Below are positions 50,281 through 59,173 of a stretch of DNA of 59,173 bases, piece by piece. Position 1 is the stretch's first letter, and every line of letters starts with the position of its first letter. A program made the position numbers and the translations under genes. Source of the DNA: Paenibacillus turicensis (GTDB taxonomy: Bacteria > Bacillota > Bacilli > Paenibacillales > Paenibacillaceae); contig NZ_JAGGKG010000026.1 in assembly GCF_017873435.1 (NCBI RefSeq), positions 1 through 59,173 of the forward strand, read 5' to 3'. Under the pieces are notes generated by a model. That model was not told the DNA's origin. It ran no database searches and saw only the letters and a program-made list of their open reading frames with translations.

Positions 50281-50676
50281 ATGAGTACATCAAGTCTTCA
50301 ATCTTTTCAAGAACAAGTATCTGAATTATTGCTCCGTCACCGCAGCATATTGGATATTTTATCCAAAACAAGTCAAACTAATGCTGCTGTCGTTCGTTCT
50401 GTCACTAAAGCCGTCACCGAGTGTGGATGTATAGAACTACACGCCACTAAGCAACATTTTGATGCTGAAATCGATTTACAGCAGGCGAAGGAAATTACAC
50501 TTCAGCACATCCAAGGTGAGTTATGTGAAAATTGCTTAGATGCAATCACTAATCAGCTTGGCCGCAATTTATTTTATTTGTCTGCATTATGTAACTCACT
50601 TGGCATTGATATGGACAAGGTTGTCGAGCATGAGTCGCAAAAATGTTCAACATTAGGATTGTTTAATTTATCTTAA
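50281..50676 (+). CDS. unassigned conserved-looking protein with Cys pairs, 131 aa
   Basis: I cannot assign a function. The 131-aa soluble, helical protein has six cysteines: CGC (48-50), LCENC (82-85), C104 and C122, ending KCSTLGLFNLS. The CxC and CxxC pairs could bind metal. I recall similar proteins beside pssA in Paenibacillaceae (some labelled DUF1573), from memory only. The ATG follows GAGGTGG; a GTG four codons upstream overlaps that site. It is one of three plus-strand genes, divergent from yacL and convergent with pssA across a bidirectional terminator. Confidence 0.75.
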   Translation: MSTSSLQSFQEQVSELLLRHRSILDILSKTSQTNAAVVRSVTKAVTECGCIELHATKQHFDAEIDLQQAKEITLQHIQGELCENCLDAITNQLGRNLFYLSALCNSLGIDMDKVVEHESQKCSTLGLFNLS

Positions 50677-50697
50677 TGCAGGTTTGCTTTATGAAAT

Positions 50698-50744
50698 AAA
50701 AAATGCACTGCCTCTTGAATAATTCAAAGAGTGCAGTGCATTTA
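50698..50744. terminator. bidirectional terminator between convergent genes
   Basis: AAATGCACTGC pairs with GCAGTGCATTT around a loop with inner CTCTT/AAGAG pairing, flanked by A-rich and T-rich runs. It serves both the plus-strand gene and pssA. Confidence 0.85.
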
Positions 50745-50763
50745 CTTTTTTATATAGTCAAAA

Positions 50764-51492
50764 TTAATGTCTTGATCCAAAGCTTTCCTCGGAATCCTCA
50801 TCATGGCGTTTGTTGCGGCGAAGAAGCTTATCAACATTTTGCTTTAAGCCATATAAAGCATAAATAACAAGGGGAATAAAAATCAATTTAGAGAGCTGAT
50901 CTGGAAACATAACCGCAATCGCAATCGCAAAAATAATGACAAAAGGAGCATAAACTAAAGCCTTTTTAGGTAAGCCATGCTTCTTAAAATTAGGATATTT
51001 CACTGAGCTAACCATAAGATAGGACAATAATAGCATTGCAATCATAAAATAAGGAAAACTAATGTCTTTATGAAATAAAGATAACGTAGCAAGTACACCA
51101 CCAGCCGCTGGAATGGGCAAGCCCACAAAGTATCCCGGTATCCCTTTATGAACATTAAAACGCGCTAATCTTAAAGCACCACACATCGGAAATATAGCTG
51201 TGACAATCCAAGAAAGGCCATGAGGCACATCGTTAAAAGCAATAATATACATAATAATCGCTGGAGCAACACCAAATGAGATGACATCTGATAAAGAATC
51301 CAATTCTTTTCCAAATTCACTTGAACAATTTAATGCACGCGCTGCCTGACCATCTAGTCCATCAAGCAACATAGCGACAATTACCATGATGGCGGCTAAG
51401 CTATACTTGCCGTCTAACGCCAACATGATGGCTAACATTCCGAGAAACAAGTTACCTAAGGTAAACAGGTTCGGAATTGATTTTGTAATCAT
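50764..51492 (-). CDS. pssA: CDP-diacylglycerol-serine O-phosphatidyltransferase
   Basis: A 242-aa membrane enzyme making phosphatidylserine. The CDP-alcohol phosphotransferase motif is present: Asp47-Gly48, Ala51-Arg52, Gly61, Asp65, Asp69. About six to seven hydrophobic segments and a charged C-terminal tail ending SFGSRH. I use the second of two adjacent ATGs (51492), 5 bases after GAGGTG; the first (51495) is also possible. Lies 46 bp after disA; this position is typical of Paenibacillaceae, not of B. subtilis. Confidence 0.92.
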   Translation of the reverse strand: MITKSIPNLFTLGNLFLGMLAIMLALDGKYSLAAIMVIVAMLLDGLDGQAARALNCSSEFGKELDSLSDVISFGVAPAIIMYIIAFNDVPHGLSWIVTAIFPMCGALRLARFNVHKGIPGYFVGLPIPAAGGVLATLSLFHKDISFPYFMIAMLLLSYLMVSSVKYPNFKKHGLPKKALVYAPFVIIFAIAIAVMFPDQLSKLIFIPLVIYALYGLKQNVDKLLRRNKRHDEDSEESFGSRH

Positions 51493-51538
51493 CATTTCAC
51501 CTCTGTTTCATAGTTACCATCCATTGATTGTAGGAGAT

Positions 51539-52615
51539 TTAGATTTGTCTGTCAATGAATACCTGCTCTTGAATTCGTTTCAAGCCTTCTTTTATTGTAC
51601 GCGCCCGTACTTCCCCTATGCCATCAACCTCATCTAATTGTTCAATTGAAGCTCGAAGCACTTCAGGGAACTGACGAAATCTCTCCACTAAATTATGAAT
51701 GATCACATTTGGCAAACGAGGTATTTTGTTCAGTACACGATACCCTCTTGGTGATATTAATTCTTCAGACGTCGCCATTGAGGAAGGATAGCCAAGTAGA
51801 CGGACAATATGATTAACATCTAACAGCTCATCATCACTTGAGCGCTTCAGTCCTAAAATAAGCTCGCGTATAATGTCATCGTTGTCTTCTTTTGCATAAT
51901 CCTTATACAAAAGCCATGCCTCTTCCTCCATGTTACTCACTAGTTCTTCCATCTGCATACTAATTAATCGACCTTCTGTTCCAAGCTCAGTAATAAACCG
52001 TTTGATTTCCAGCTTAATCCGAATCACCATTTCAATCCGTTGAATGACATTAGCTAGCTCGGGAACAGTTACTAGCTCCTCAAATTCAGAGGCAGTTAAG
52101 TTCGTTAATGCTTGATTTAGAACAGCTCTATACTTCTCCAACGTCTGAATCGCTTGATTCGCCTTCGTCAAAATGACACCTATTTCTTTAAGCGAATATC
52201 GGATTGATCCTTGATACAAGGTAATAATATTTCTACGCTGGGAAATGGATACGACAAGCTTGCCGGTTTGCTTAGCAACACGTTCAGCTGTTCTATGACG
52301 AATCCCAGTTTCAGACGACGCAATTGAGGAGTCCGGAATAAGCTGAGCATTCGCATATAAAATCCGCTTTAAATCCTCACTTAATATAATTCCGCCATCC
52401 ATTTTAGCTAACTCGTATAAATAGTTGGGTGAAAAATCGCAGTTAATGGAAAATCCGCCTTCCACGACCTCCATGACTTCGGGACTATACCCTACAACAA
52501 TAAGTCCTCCAGTTTTAGCGCGTAACACATTTTCTAGTCCATCCCGAAAAGCGGTACCTGGTGCTACAAGCCTAAGTAAATCATTCATTTTTTCTAATTG
52601 ATTACTTTCCTTCAT
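51539..52615 (-). CDS. disA: DNA integrity scanning diadenylate cyclase DisA
   Basis: A 358-aa protein: N-terminal diadenylate cyclase domain (about 1-145), helical linker, and C-terminal helix-hairpin-helix DNA-binding domain ([20 protein letters not shown], about 325-350). It makes c-di-AMP while scanning DNA for branched structures. The RHR motif (106-108) is intact, but the DGA motif reads Asp73-Gly-Gly75, read directly in the codons GAT GGC GGA. Follows radA by 14 bp, as in Bacillus. Confidence 0.95.
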   Translation of the reverse strand: MKESNQLEKMNDLLRLVAPGTAFRDGLENVLRAKTGGLIVVGYSPEVMEVVEGGFSINCDFSPNYLYELAKMDGGIILSEDLKRILYANAQLIPDSSIASSETGIRHRTAERVAKQTGKLVVSISQRRNIITLYQGSIRYSLKEIGVILTKANQAIQTLEKYRAVLNQALTNLTASEFEELVTVPELANVIQRIEMVIRIKLEIKRFITELGTEGRLISMQMEELVSNMEEEAWLLYKDYAKEDNDDIIRELILGLKRSSDDELLDVNHIVRLLGYPSSMATSEELISPRGYRVLNKIPRLPNVIIHNLVERFRQFPEVLRASIEQLDEVDGIGEVRARTIKEGLKRIQEQVFIDRQI

Positions 52616-52629
52616 CTATGAGTAACCCC

Positions 52630-53997
52630 CTAATCTAACGCAACAGCTAACGCATCTGCAACGGTATTTATCCCTATTAATTGTATATCCTTTGGACCTT
52701 GCCAGCCCTTTAAGCTTTTTTCTGGTAATATCACTCTTTTAAAGCCGAGCTTAGCTGCCTCTCGCACACGTTGCTCAGCTCTTGCAACCGCTCTAACCTC
52801 CCCAGTTAGTCCTACTTCGCCAAAAATAACGTCATATGGCTTTGTCGGAATATCCCGAAAGCTTGAAGCGATGCTAACTGCTATAGCTAAATCAACTGCG
52901 GGTTCATCTAATTTCACACCACCAGCGAGGTTAACATAAGCATCTTGATTTTGGAGAAACATCCCCATCCTCTTTTCAAGTACCGCAATAATTAAGCCCA
53001 TCCGATGATGATCTACGCCAGTTGCCATTCTTCGTGGTGAAGGGAAATGTGTAGAAGCAATTAATGCCTGTAGTTCTACAAGCATAGGTCTGGTTCCCTC
53101 CATGCTTGCCACAACCGTGGAGCCTGCCACGCCCAAAGGACGTTCAGAAAGAAACAATTGTGAAGGATTCGGAACCTCTACAAGGCCACCTTCATTCATT
53201 TCAAAAATTCCCATCTCATTTGTTGAGCCAAAGCGATTTTTAACAGCCCGCAATAAGCGATAGGAATGATGACGTTCACCTTCAAAATATAACACACAAT
53301 CCACCATATGTTCTAAAAGGCGTGGGCCTGCAATCGCACCTTCCTTTGTAACATGTCCCACAAGTACAGTAGCAATGCCTTGCCCTTTTGCAATTCTCAT
53401 AAAACGGGCTGTACATTCTCTGACCTGAGATACACTTCCTGGCGCGCTAGCCACGTCCGACAAATAAACCGTTTGAATAGAGTCGATCACTAGAAAGTCA
53501 GGCTGTAGATGGTCAATGGCCTCCTCGATTTCGTCCATACTACTTTCACATAAAACGTATAGCTCTGGGGATAACGCACCTAATCGTTCTGCCCGAAGCT
53601 TTGTTTGACGAGCCGATTCCTCTCCAGAGATATATAACACTTTACGTCCTGTTGCTGCCATTTCATGTGAGGTTTGCAATAAGAGCGTGGACTTTCCAAT
53701 ACCGGGATCTCCACCAACTAAAATAAGTGAACCTGGCACAACGCCACCACCAAGCACCCGATTTAATTCTCCAATCCCTGTTTGAATTCGAGGTTCTTTG
53801 CCACTCTCTATATTTATGATGGAAAGGGGTTTTTCTTTACTCTTGGATATTCCTTGAGAAAAGCCTTTCGTTTTAATTATTTTTTCTGTCTCCTCATTCA
53901 TGGAGTTCCAAGTTCCGCACCCTGGGCATTTACCATACCATTTTGGCGATTCATATCCACATTCGGAGCACAAAAACTTCACTTTTAGCTTTGCCAT
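52630..53997 (-). CDS. radA: DNA repair protein RadA (Sms)
   Basis: A 455-aa protein: zinc finger Cys10/Cys13/Cys24/Cys27, RecA-like ATPase with Walker [11 protein letters not shown] (95-104), the RadA motif [11 protein letters not shown], and a C-terminal Lon-protease-like domain. It acts in recombination branch migration. AAGGAGAGAG precedes the ATG. Downstream of clpC but after a terminator, so it may need its own promoter; none clear in 53998-54148, where only a TGTCA/TGACA inverted repeat (about 54030-54058) is seen. Confidence 0.95.
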   Translation of the reverse strand: MAKLKVKFLCSECGYESPKWYGKCPGCGTWNSMNEETEKIIKTKGFSQGISKSKEKPLSIINIESGKEPRIQTGIGELNRVLGGGVVPGSLILVGGDPGIGKSTLLLQTSHEMAATGRKVLYISGEESARQTKLRAERLGALSPELYVLCESSMDEIEEAIDHLQPDFLVIDSIQTVYLSDVASAPGSVSQVRECTARFMRIAKGQGIATVLVGHVTKEGAIAGPRLLEHMVDCVLYFEGERHHSYRLLRAVKNRFGSTNEMGIFEMNEGGLVEVPNPSQLFLSERPLGVAGSTVVASMEGTRPMLVELQALIASTHFPSPRRMATGVDHHRMGLIIAVLEKRMGMFLQNQDAYVNLAGGVKLDEPAVDLAIAVSIASSFRDIPTKPYDVIFGEVGLTGEVRAVARAEQRVREAAKLGFKRVILPEKSLKGWQGPKDIQLIGINTVADALAVALD

Positions 53998-54140
53998 TTC
54001 TCTCTCCTTGCCATATAAGCAAAATTTGTCATATAAAGTCTATTATCATGTGACATTTTTAGTTTACTTATATAATAACAATCAAAGTGTACCATTGTTT
54101 AAGAATTAACGTAAAGTTTTTTACAAATGCATCCTAGTTT

Positions 54141-54188
54141 ACAACAAAAGGGACAGCAACCGGAAAAATTTTCCGAGATGCTATCCCT
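54141..54188 (-). terminator. terminator of the ctsR-mcsA-mcsB-clpC operon
   Basis: On the minus strand AGGGATAGCA pairs with TGCTGTCCCT, with inner GGAAAA/TTTTCC pairing, followed by TTTGTTG. It lies about 28 bp after the clpC stop. Confidence 0.8.
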
Positions 54189-54216
54189 ATTATTAACGGC
54201 TAAATGCTATAAAATG

Positions 54217-56661
54217 TTAAGCGTTTTTAGTGTATTCCCCAGTTTTGACTACAGATAATTTGCCATCCTCTTCATCTATCGTGAGTAAATCACCCTTTTT
54301 CACATTTCCTGTTAGTAATTCTTCAGATAAACGGTCTTCAATATGCTTCTGAATCGCCCGACGTAAAGGACGTGCACCATATGCTGGATCAAAGCCCTCT
54401 TTTGCAAGAAATGCCTTCGCTTTATCTGTTAAAATGAAGTCCACATCGTATTCGCGTAGACGTTTACGAAGCTCTTCTGACATCAAGCTAACAATTTGCC
54501 CGATATGAGTTTCACCTAAGGAGTGGAATACGATCGTTTCATCAATCCGGTTAAGGAACTCTGGACGGAAGCTACGCTTCAATTCTTCCATTACCTTACC
54601 CTTCATATCATCATAATCACCTTTGGTATCATTAACGGCAGTAAAACCAAGACGTGTATTACGTTTAATCGCTTCTGCCCCAACATTGGAAGTCAAAATA
54701 ATTAATGTGTTACGGAAGTCAACGACACGTCCCTTAGAATCTGTTAAGCGTCCATCTTCAAGCACCTGCAATAAAATATTAAACACTTCAGGATGTGCTT
54801 TTTCAATTTCATCTAAAAGAACAACAGAATATGGTTTGCGGCGTACTTTTTCAGTTAATTGGCCACCCTCTTCATATCCAACATATCCTGGAGGCGCTCC
54901 AACTAAACGAGCCGTAGAGTGCTTCTCCATATATTCTGACATATCGATACGAACAACAGCATTTTCATCGCCAAACATCGCTTCAGCAAGCGCACGCGCA
55001 AGCTCTGTTTTACCAACCCCAGTTGGACCTAAGAAGATAAAGGAGCCCATTGGACGTTTAGGATCTTTGAGACCCGCACGCGCACGACGAATCGCACGAC
55101 TCACAGCCTTCACTGCTTCCTCTTGACCGATTACACGTTCATGTAAAATGCCTTCCATATTCAACAAACGTTCTGTTTCTTCTTCCTTCAGCTTGTTAAC
55201 AGGAATCCCCGTCCAGATCGCTACGACATGTGCAATATCTTCAGGCGTGACCTCAGAATCTGTTCTTCCCTGCTTTTCTTTCCACTGATTTTTAGTCACA
55301 TCTAATTCTTCACGTATTTTTTGCTCTGTGTCCCGAAGTGCTGCTGCCTTTTCAAATTCTTGACTTTGTACCGCAGCATCCTTTTCCTTACGAATATCTT
55401 CTAAACGGCTTTCTAATTCCTTCAAATTAGGCGGAGCTGTATAGGAATGCAATCTTACCTTAGAGCCTGCTTCGTCAATGAGATCAATTGCTTTATCAGG
55501 CAAGAAACGATCTGTTATATAACGATCAGACAATTTTACTGCCTGCTCAATCGCCTCATCAGTAATTTTCACACGGTGGTGTGCTTCATAGCGATCACGC
55601 AAGCCATGTAAAATTTGAATCGCCTCTTCGACAGATGGCTGATCTACAGTAATAGGTTGGAAACGACGCTCTAATGCAGCATCCTTCTCAATATATTTGC
55701 GATACTCATCTAAAGTTGTTGCACCAATACATTGTAATTCACCACGAGCTAATGCAGGCTTCAAAATGTTAGAGGCATCAATTGCACCCTCAGCGCCACC
55801 TGCACCAATGAGCGTATGCAGCTCATCAATGAACAAAATGATGTTCCCCGCTTGGCGAATTTCATCCATAATTTTTTTCAAACGATCTTCAAATTCACCA
55901 CGATATTTAGTACCTGCAACGACAGAACCCATATCTAGCGTCATTACACGTTTATCACGTAAGGTTTCAGGTATTTCATTATTAATAATTTTTTGCGCTA
56001 AACCTTCGGCGATTGCTGTTTTACCAACCCCAGGTTCACCGATAAGGACTGGATTATTTTTAGTACGACGACTTAATACTTGAATTACGCGTTCAATTTC
56101 TTTACTTCTGCCGATTACAGGATCAAGATTGCCTTCCTTCGCTGACACGGTCAAATCACGAGCAAGACTGTCAAGCGTAGGCGTATTTACATTGGTTTGT
56201 GTTCCATGATGGCTAGAGATAACCTCACTGCTACCAAGCAATTGTAATACTTGTTGACGCGCTTTATTTAAGCTAATACCTAAGTTATTTAATACACGAG
56301 CTGCCACACCTTCGCCTTCACGAATAAGTCCAAGCAAAATATGTTCAGTACCTACATAAGTGTGACCAAGCTTACGTGCTTCATCCATCGATAACTCGAT
56401 TACCTTTTTAGCACGAGGTGTATAAGCGATACTTGAAGGCTGTTCTTGACCACGTCCAATTAACGTTTCAACCTCATCCTGAATTTTTTCGAGTCCAAGT
56501 CCAAGACCTGTTAGTGCCTTAGCCGCAATGCCTTCCCCTTCACGAATAAGTCCTAACAAAATATGCTCAGTACCAATATTGTTATGACCTAGTCTCACTG
56601 CTTCCTCTTGAGCTAAAGCCAACACTTTTTGCGCACGTTCTGTAAATCTTCCAAACATCAT
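54217..56661 (-). CDS. clpC: ATP-dependent Clp protease ATPase subunit ClpC
   Basis: An 814-aa Hsp100 ATPase: two Clp-N repeats ([18 protein letters not shown] at 5-70 and 80-145), Walker A1 GEPGVGKT (208-215), a UVR/M-domain near 425-460, and Walker A2 GPTGVGKT near 548. Together with ClpP and adaptor McsB/MecA it degrades damaged proteins, CtsR among them. I start at the first of two ATGs (56661), 9 bases after GGAGG; the longer in-frame start adds 10 residues before this site. Confidence 0.97.
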   Translation of the reverse strand: MMFGRFTERAQKVLALAQEEAVRLGHNNIGTEHILLGLIREGEGIAAKALTGLGLGLEKIQDEVETLIGRGQEQPSSIAYTPRAKKVIELSMDEARKLGHTYVGTEHILLGLIREGEGVAARVLNNLGISLNKARQQVLQLLGSSEVISSHHGTQTNVNTPTLDSLARDLTVSAKEGNLDPVIGRSKEIERVIQVLSRRTKNNPVLIGEPGVGKTAIAEGLAQKIINNEIPETLRDKRVMTLDMGSVVAGTKYRGEFEDRLKKIMDEIRQAGNIILFIDELHTLIGAGGAEGAIDASNILKPALARGELQCIGATTLDEYRKYIEKDAALERRFQPITVDQPSVEEAIQILHGLRDRYEAHHRVKITDEAIEQAVKLSDRYITDRFLPDKAIDLIDEAGSKVRLHSYTAPPNLKELESRLEDIRKEKDAAVQSQEFEKAAALRDTEQKIREELDVTKNQWKEKQGRTDSEVTPEDIAHVVAIWTGIPVNKLKEEETERLLNMEGILHERVIGQEEAVKAVSRAIRRARAGLKDPKRPMGSFIFLGPTGVGKTELARALAEAMFGDENAVVRIDMSEYMEKHSTARLVGAPPGYVGYEEGGQLTEKVRRKPYSVVLLDEIEKAHPEVFNILLQVLEDGRLTDSKGRVVDFRNTLIILTSNVGAEAIKRNTRLGFTAVNDTKGDYDDMKGKVMEELKRSFRPEFLNRIDETIVFHSLGETHIGQIVSLMSEELRKRLREYDVDFILTDKAKAFLAKEGFDPAYGARPLRRAIQKHIEDRLSEELLTGNVKKGDLLTIDEEDGKLSVVKTGEYTKNA

Positions 56662-56708
56662 ACTCCTACACCTCCATAATTGTTCACTCAATTGTTTTAT
56701 TTAGTTAT

Positions 56709-57767
56709 TTAATTGCTCATTTTTTCTCGAATCAGCTTTGCTCGATACATATCTCGTTCACTAGGTGCCATATTTTCATGATATATCTTCTGCAAAAAGC
56801 CCGGTTGGGTCATCACATTTAATTCATTAAGCACCTTAGGACTGAGATGATCAATTAAGCCAAGGTCTACACCTAACCGAACATCAGATAGGCGTTGAGC
56901 TGCCTCCTTCGATTCGATAATAGCTGCATGTGATAATATACCATAAGAGCGCATCACACGATCAGTCATACGAAGGCGAGATTCATTGAGCAAGGATTCT
57001 CTAGCTGCCTTCTCATGCTCAATAATTTGTAAAACAACACCATATAAATTTTCAATGATCTCATCTTCGTTTTGTCCTAGTGTAATCTGATTCGAGATTT
57101 GAAACAAGTTCCCCATCGCTTCACTGCCTTCTCCATAAATCCCACGAACCGTTAAGCCAACTTGGGAGACCGCAGATAAAATACGATTAATTTGCCCTGT
57201 CAATACAAGTGCTGGGAGGTGCATCATCACTGATGCCCGTAACCCTGTCCCTACATTAGTTGGACAACTAGTTAAGAATCCTCGGTGATCATCAAAAGCA
57301 AAATTCACATGGTCTTCAAAAATATCATCAATTTCCGATGCACGATCCCATGCTTCTTGAATTTGAAAGCCAGGATATAAACATTGAATTCTTAAGTGAT
57401 CCTCTTCATTAACCATAATACTGAGGCTCTCATCCTCACTAATAAAAACGGCTCCATGCTTCGCATCATTAGCAAGATTAGGACTAATTAAATGCTTTTC
57501 TACAAGTACCCTTTTATCAAGCTCATCTAGTTCATCTAAATGAACAGGATATAACTTACCATAAGTCTCAACACGAGAGTCTTGTAACACGTCTTGGAGT
57601 TGATTCAATATATTTTCTAATTGCTGGTTAGTAGCAAGCATCGGAAATGGATGATCAGACAAATTACGAGCAATTCTTACTCTACTGCTAATGACGATAT
57701 TTGACTCATGACCTTCACGACTCATCCACTCACTTAAAGGCTGCTCAGTAAACTTGAGATTTGTCAT
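56709..57767 (-). CDS. mcsB: protein arginine kinase McsB
   Basis: A 352-aa phosphagen-kinase-type enzyme that phosphorylates protein arginines, marking them for ClpCP. SSRVRIARN (27-35), NEEDH (120-124) and CPTNVGTGLRAS (168-179) match active-site and substrate motifs. I use ATG at 57767, 7 bases after GGAGGG; an adjacent GTG at 57770 is closer than usual. It is 3 bp after the mcsA stop, and activated by McsA. Confidence 0.95.
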   Translation of the reverse strand: MTNLKFTEQPLSEWMSREGHESNIVISSRVRIARNLSDHPFPMLATNQQLENILNQLQDVLQDSRVETYGKLYPVHLDELDELDKRVLVEKHLISPNLANDAKHGAVFISEDESLSIMVNEEDHLRIQCLYPGFQIQEAWDRASEIDDIFEDHVNFAFDDHRGFLTSCPTNVGTGLRASVMMHLPALVLTGQINRILSAVSQVGLTVRGIYGEGSEAMGNLFQISNQITLGQNEDEIIENLYGVVLQIIEHEKAARESLLNESRLRMTDRVMRSYGILSHAAIIESKEAAQRLSDVRLGVDLGLIDHLSPKVLNELNVMTQPGFLQKIYHENMAPSERDMYRAKLIREKMSN

Positions 57768-57770
57768 CAC

Positions 57771-58304
57771 TTATCCCTCCTGCTCTGTCGAAATATTCTT
57801 CTCAAGCTCACGGATTTGATCTCGTATTGCAGCTGCTTCCTCAAATTCTTCCTGTTGGATGCGGTTTTGCAACGTTTGCCTCAAATCCTCAATCTTGCGC
57901 TTGGTTTGAATATGCTTTCCAGCACGTTTAGGTATTTTACCGACATGAACCGTATTCCCATGTACTCGTTTAAACAATGGATCTAAATGATCATTAAAAT
58001 ATTTATAACAGGAGCTACATCCAAAACGGCCAATTTTACTAAATTGAGCATAGGTTAAACCACATGCTTCACAACGCAAATTTTGCGGGTGGGATTGACT
58101 GCTCTTTTGTCCAAGCCCATTTGGATTAAAGTCAAGAAAACCTGACAGGAGGTTATGAATTGAAAACCCACCTGATGTTCCAGGAATCACTTCTCCTTTT
58201 TCACGGGCACAGTCCTCACAAAATCTAAACTCTGTTTTTTCACCATTCACAATCTTTGTGAAATGCAGTGTTGCTGGCCGTTTTCCACATTCTTGACATA
58301 ACAT
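57771..58304 (-). CDS. mcsA: McsA, activator of protein arginine kinase
   Basis: A 177-aa protein with two zinc fingers (Cys3/Cys6/Cys29/Cys32 and Cys78/Cys81/Cys96/Cys99) and a C-terminal UVR domain (about 135-170, RQTLQNRIQQEEFEEAAAIR). It activates McsB. GGAGGGATTC precedes the ATG. In the ctsR operon between ctsR and mcsB. Confidence 0.95.
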   Translation of the reverse strand: MLCQECGKRPATLHFTKIVNGEKTEFRFCEDCAREKGEVIPGTSGGFSIHNLLSGFLDFNPNGLGQKSSQSHPQNLRCEACGLTYAQFSKIGRFGCSSCYKYFNDHLDPLFKRVHGNTVHVGKIPKRAGKHIQTKRKIEDLRQTLQNRIQQEEFEEAAAIRDQIRELEKNISTEQEG

Positions 58305-58331
58305 AAGAGAATCCCTCCTCGACTTCGCTCT

Positions 58332-58790
58332 TTAGTTTAATAAAGAGATTAGCATTGCCTTCATCATTCTGGCACGAATCTGGTCCCTATAGGGTAAATT
58401 AACCATCAGGACTTCTCTGGACACTACGGCAGTCATTAATGCTGCCTCACGCCTGCTCAAAAAGCGAGCTTCAACAAGCTGATATATTAAGCCTTCTGCG
58501 GCTGTCTGACCAATTTCATCACCAATGGTCTGATGTAAATGAGTATGCAGTGTCGTTGGTCCAGGAAGCTCAACCTTCCTAATTCTAATATAACCACCAC
58601 CACCTCGTTTACTTTCCACTAAATATCCCTTTTCCAAAGTAAACCTTGTACTAATGACGTAGTTAATCTGGGATGGAACACATGAAAATTGGTCAGCCAG
58701 ATCATTTCGCTGAATTTCTACGGTTCCCTCAGGACTCTCATGCAAAATACTCTTTAGATATTTTTCAATAACATCGGAGATATTACGCAT
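58332..58790 (-). CDS. ctsR: transcriptional repressor CtsR
   Basis: A 152-aa repressor of clp genes. The winged helix-turn-helix (about 27-50, SCVPSQINYVISTRF) and the glycine loop RGGGGYIRI (62-70), a heat sensor in CtsR, are intact. McsB/ClpCP remove it after heat shock. Its own operator lies 43 bp upstream. I use the second of adjacent ATGs (58790), 7 bases after GGAGG; 58793 is also possible. Confidence 0.95.
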   Translation of the reverse strand: MRNISDVIEKYLKSILHESPEGTVEIQRNDLADQFSCVPSQINYVISTRFTLEKGYLVESKRGGGGYIRIRKVELPGPTTLHTHLHQTIGDEIGQTAAEGLIYQLVEARFLSRREAALMTAVVSREVLMVNLPYRDQIRARMMKAMLISLLN

Positions 58791-58835
58791 CATCCATCCT
58801 CCAATACTTTAACTTTTTGGACCCGCCTGCCTGAC

Positions 58836-58852
58836 TTTGACTTTCTTTGACT
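58836..58852 (-). promoter_or_regulatory. CtsR operator upstream of ctsR
   Basis: The minus strand reads AGTCAAA-GAA-AGTCAAA, two heptads with a 3-base spacer matching the CtsR consensus RGTCAAANANRGTCAAA. A further partial repeat (GTCAGG) follows. It overlaps the likely transcription start, just downstream of the -10, fitting autorepression. Confidence 0.9.
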
Positions 58853-58860
58853 TTAATCAT

Positions 58861-58888
58861 ATTATAGCATAATTTTTTTATTTGCCAA
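58861..58888 (-). promoter_or_regulatory. SigA promoter of ctsR (extended -10)
   Basis: Minus-strand -35 TTGGCA (58888-58883) and -10 TATAAT (58866-58861) with TGC directly before it, spacing 16. The CtsR operator begins 8 bp downstream. The rest of 58889-59083 shows nothing clear. Confidence 0.75.
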
Positions 58889-59083
58889 GAGCTTCATCTG
58901 TAATCAGTGTAAACGAAGTTAGCCTAAATTATTCGGTAAACCCAAATATATAAGTACATAAATACGGTTGGATTTAAAATAAAATATAAAGGAAGGTGTA
59001 AGAGGGTGTAGGTAAAAATATAACGTATACTTGTAAAAAGCTTTGCAAAACTGAAACAGACAATGTGAGGAAATATGAAATAT

Positions 59084-59119
59084 AAAAAAACCACCACCGG
59101 ATGATCGGCAGTGGTTCTT
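59084..59119 (-). terminator. terminator of the upstream rRNA operon
   Basis: On the minus strand AACCACTGCCG pairs with CCGGTGGTGGTT and is followed by seven T's, directly after the 5S 3' end. Confidence 0.9.
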
Positions 59120-59121
59120 GT

Positions 59122-59173
59122 GCTTGGCGGCGTCCTACTCTCCCAGGACCCTTCGGTCCAAGTACCATCGGCG
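59122..59173 (-). rRNA. 5S rRNA gene, 3' end (partial)
   Basis: Read on the minus strand the edge gives the 3' part of 5S rRNA (CGCCGATGGTACTTGGACCG, then GGGAGAGTAGGACGCCGCCA). It is cut off by the window edge and is followed by a terminator. It marks the end of an rRNA operon on the same strand as most genes here. Confidence 0.9.

Noticed and set aside
58974..59168. Minus-strand open frame of 64 codons at the right edge
   Set aside because: It overlaps the 5S rRNA gene and its terminator and is not a protein gene.

Overview
This window is a core chromosomal segment of a low-GC, endospore-forming Firmicute of the Bacillales, most like Brevibacillus or a close Paenibacillaceae relative (inferred from gene order and protein wording; no search was run). 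Spore genes (gerD, pdaB, cwlD, a SpoIIM-family gene, sigH), Bacillus-type stress genes (ctsR-mcsA-mcsB-clpC), C+ zinc-ribbon forms of L33, L36 and S14, and strong GGAGG ribosome-binding sites all agree with this. Nearly everything is read on the minus strand, so transcription runs from high to low coordinates. Only pdaB, gerD and one small unassigned gene (50281-50676) lie on the plus strand. The window is bracketed by two rRNA operons in the same orientation: the 3' end of a 5S gene at the right edge and the 16S leader and first bases of 16S at the left edge.

Layout in transcription order: (1) 58.8-54.2 kb, the CtsR-repressed protein quality-control operon ctsR-mcsA-mcsB-clpC, closed by its own terminator. 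(2) 54.0-47.7 kb, radA, disA, pssA, the plus-strand orphan, yacL (PIN/TRAM), ispD and ispF. (3) 47.6-41.7 kb, gltX, a cysteine T-box, then cysE-cysS-mrnC-rlmB-yacP. (4) 41.6-36.5 kb, sigH, rpmG-secE-nusG, rplK-rplA, the L10 leader with rplJ-rplL, and an rsmC-like methyltransferase. (5) 36.2-28.9 kb, rpoB-rpoC. (6) 28.6-23.9 kb, the str operon rplGB-rpsL-rpsG-fusA-tuf. (7) 23.8-8.3 kb, the S10/spc/alpha cluster from rpsJ to rplQ, including secY, adk, map, infA, rpmJ and rpoA. (8) 8.1-5.6 kb, truA, a small zinc-ribbon protein gene, rplM-rpsI. (9) 5.5-0.4 kb, cwlD, salA, the forward pair pdaB and gerD, a SpoIIM-family gene and a small unassigned gene next to the rRNA promoters.

Together the genes build and run the translation and transcription machinery, with autoregulatory leaders seen or suspected upstream of rplJ, rplM and rpsJ, plus tRNA charging (gltX, cysS), rRNA and tRNA maturation (mrnC, rlmB, truA), isoprenoid and phospholipid steps, c-di-AMP synthesis, and entry into and exit from sporulation. 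Several core genes begin with TTG or GTG (rpoB, rpoC, rplJ, rpsE, salA, truA, rplB, rpsC, rpsZ, rpoA, infA, sigH).

I found no mobile element, CRISPR array, prophage or new defence system. The items most worth a second look are the non-coding structures (S10 leader, fusA-tuf and rpoB-rpoC hairpins, rpoB leader attenuator-like hairpin, T-box), the absence of the ECF transporter genes between rplQ and truA, the DGG variant of the DisA active-site motif, the Gly/Ser-rich insertions in GerD, and three small poorly characterised proteins.
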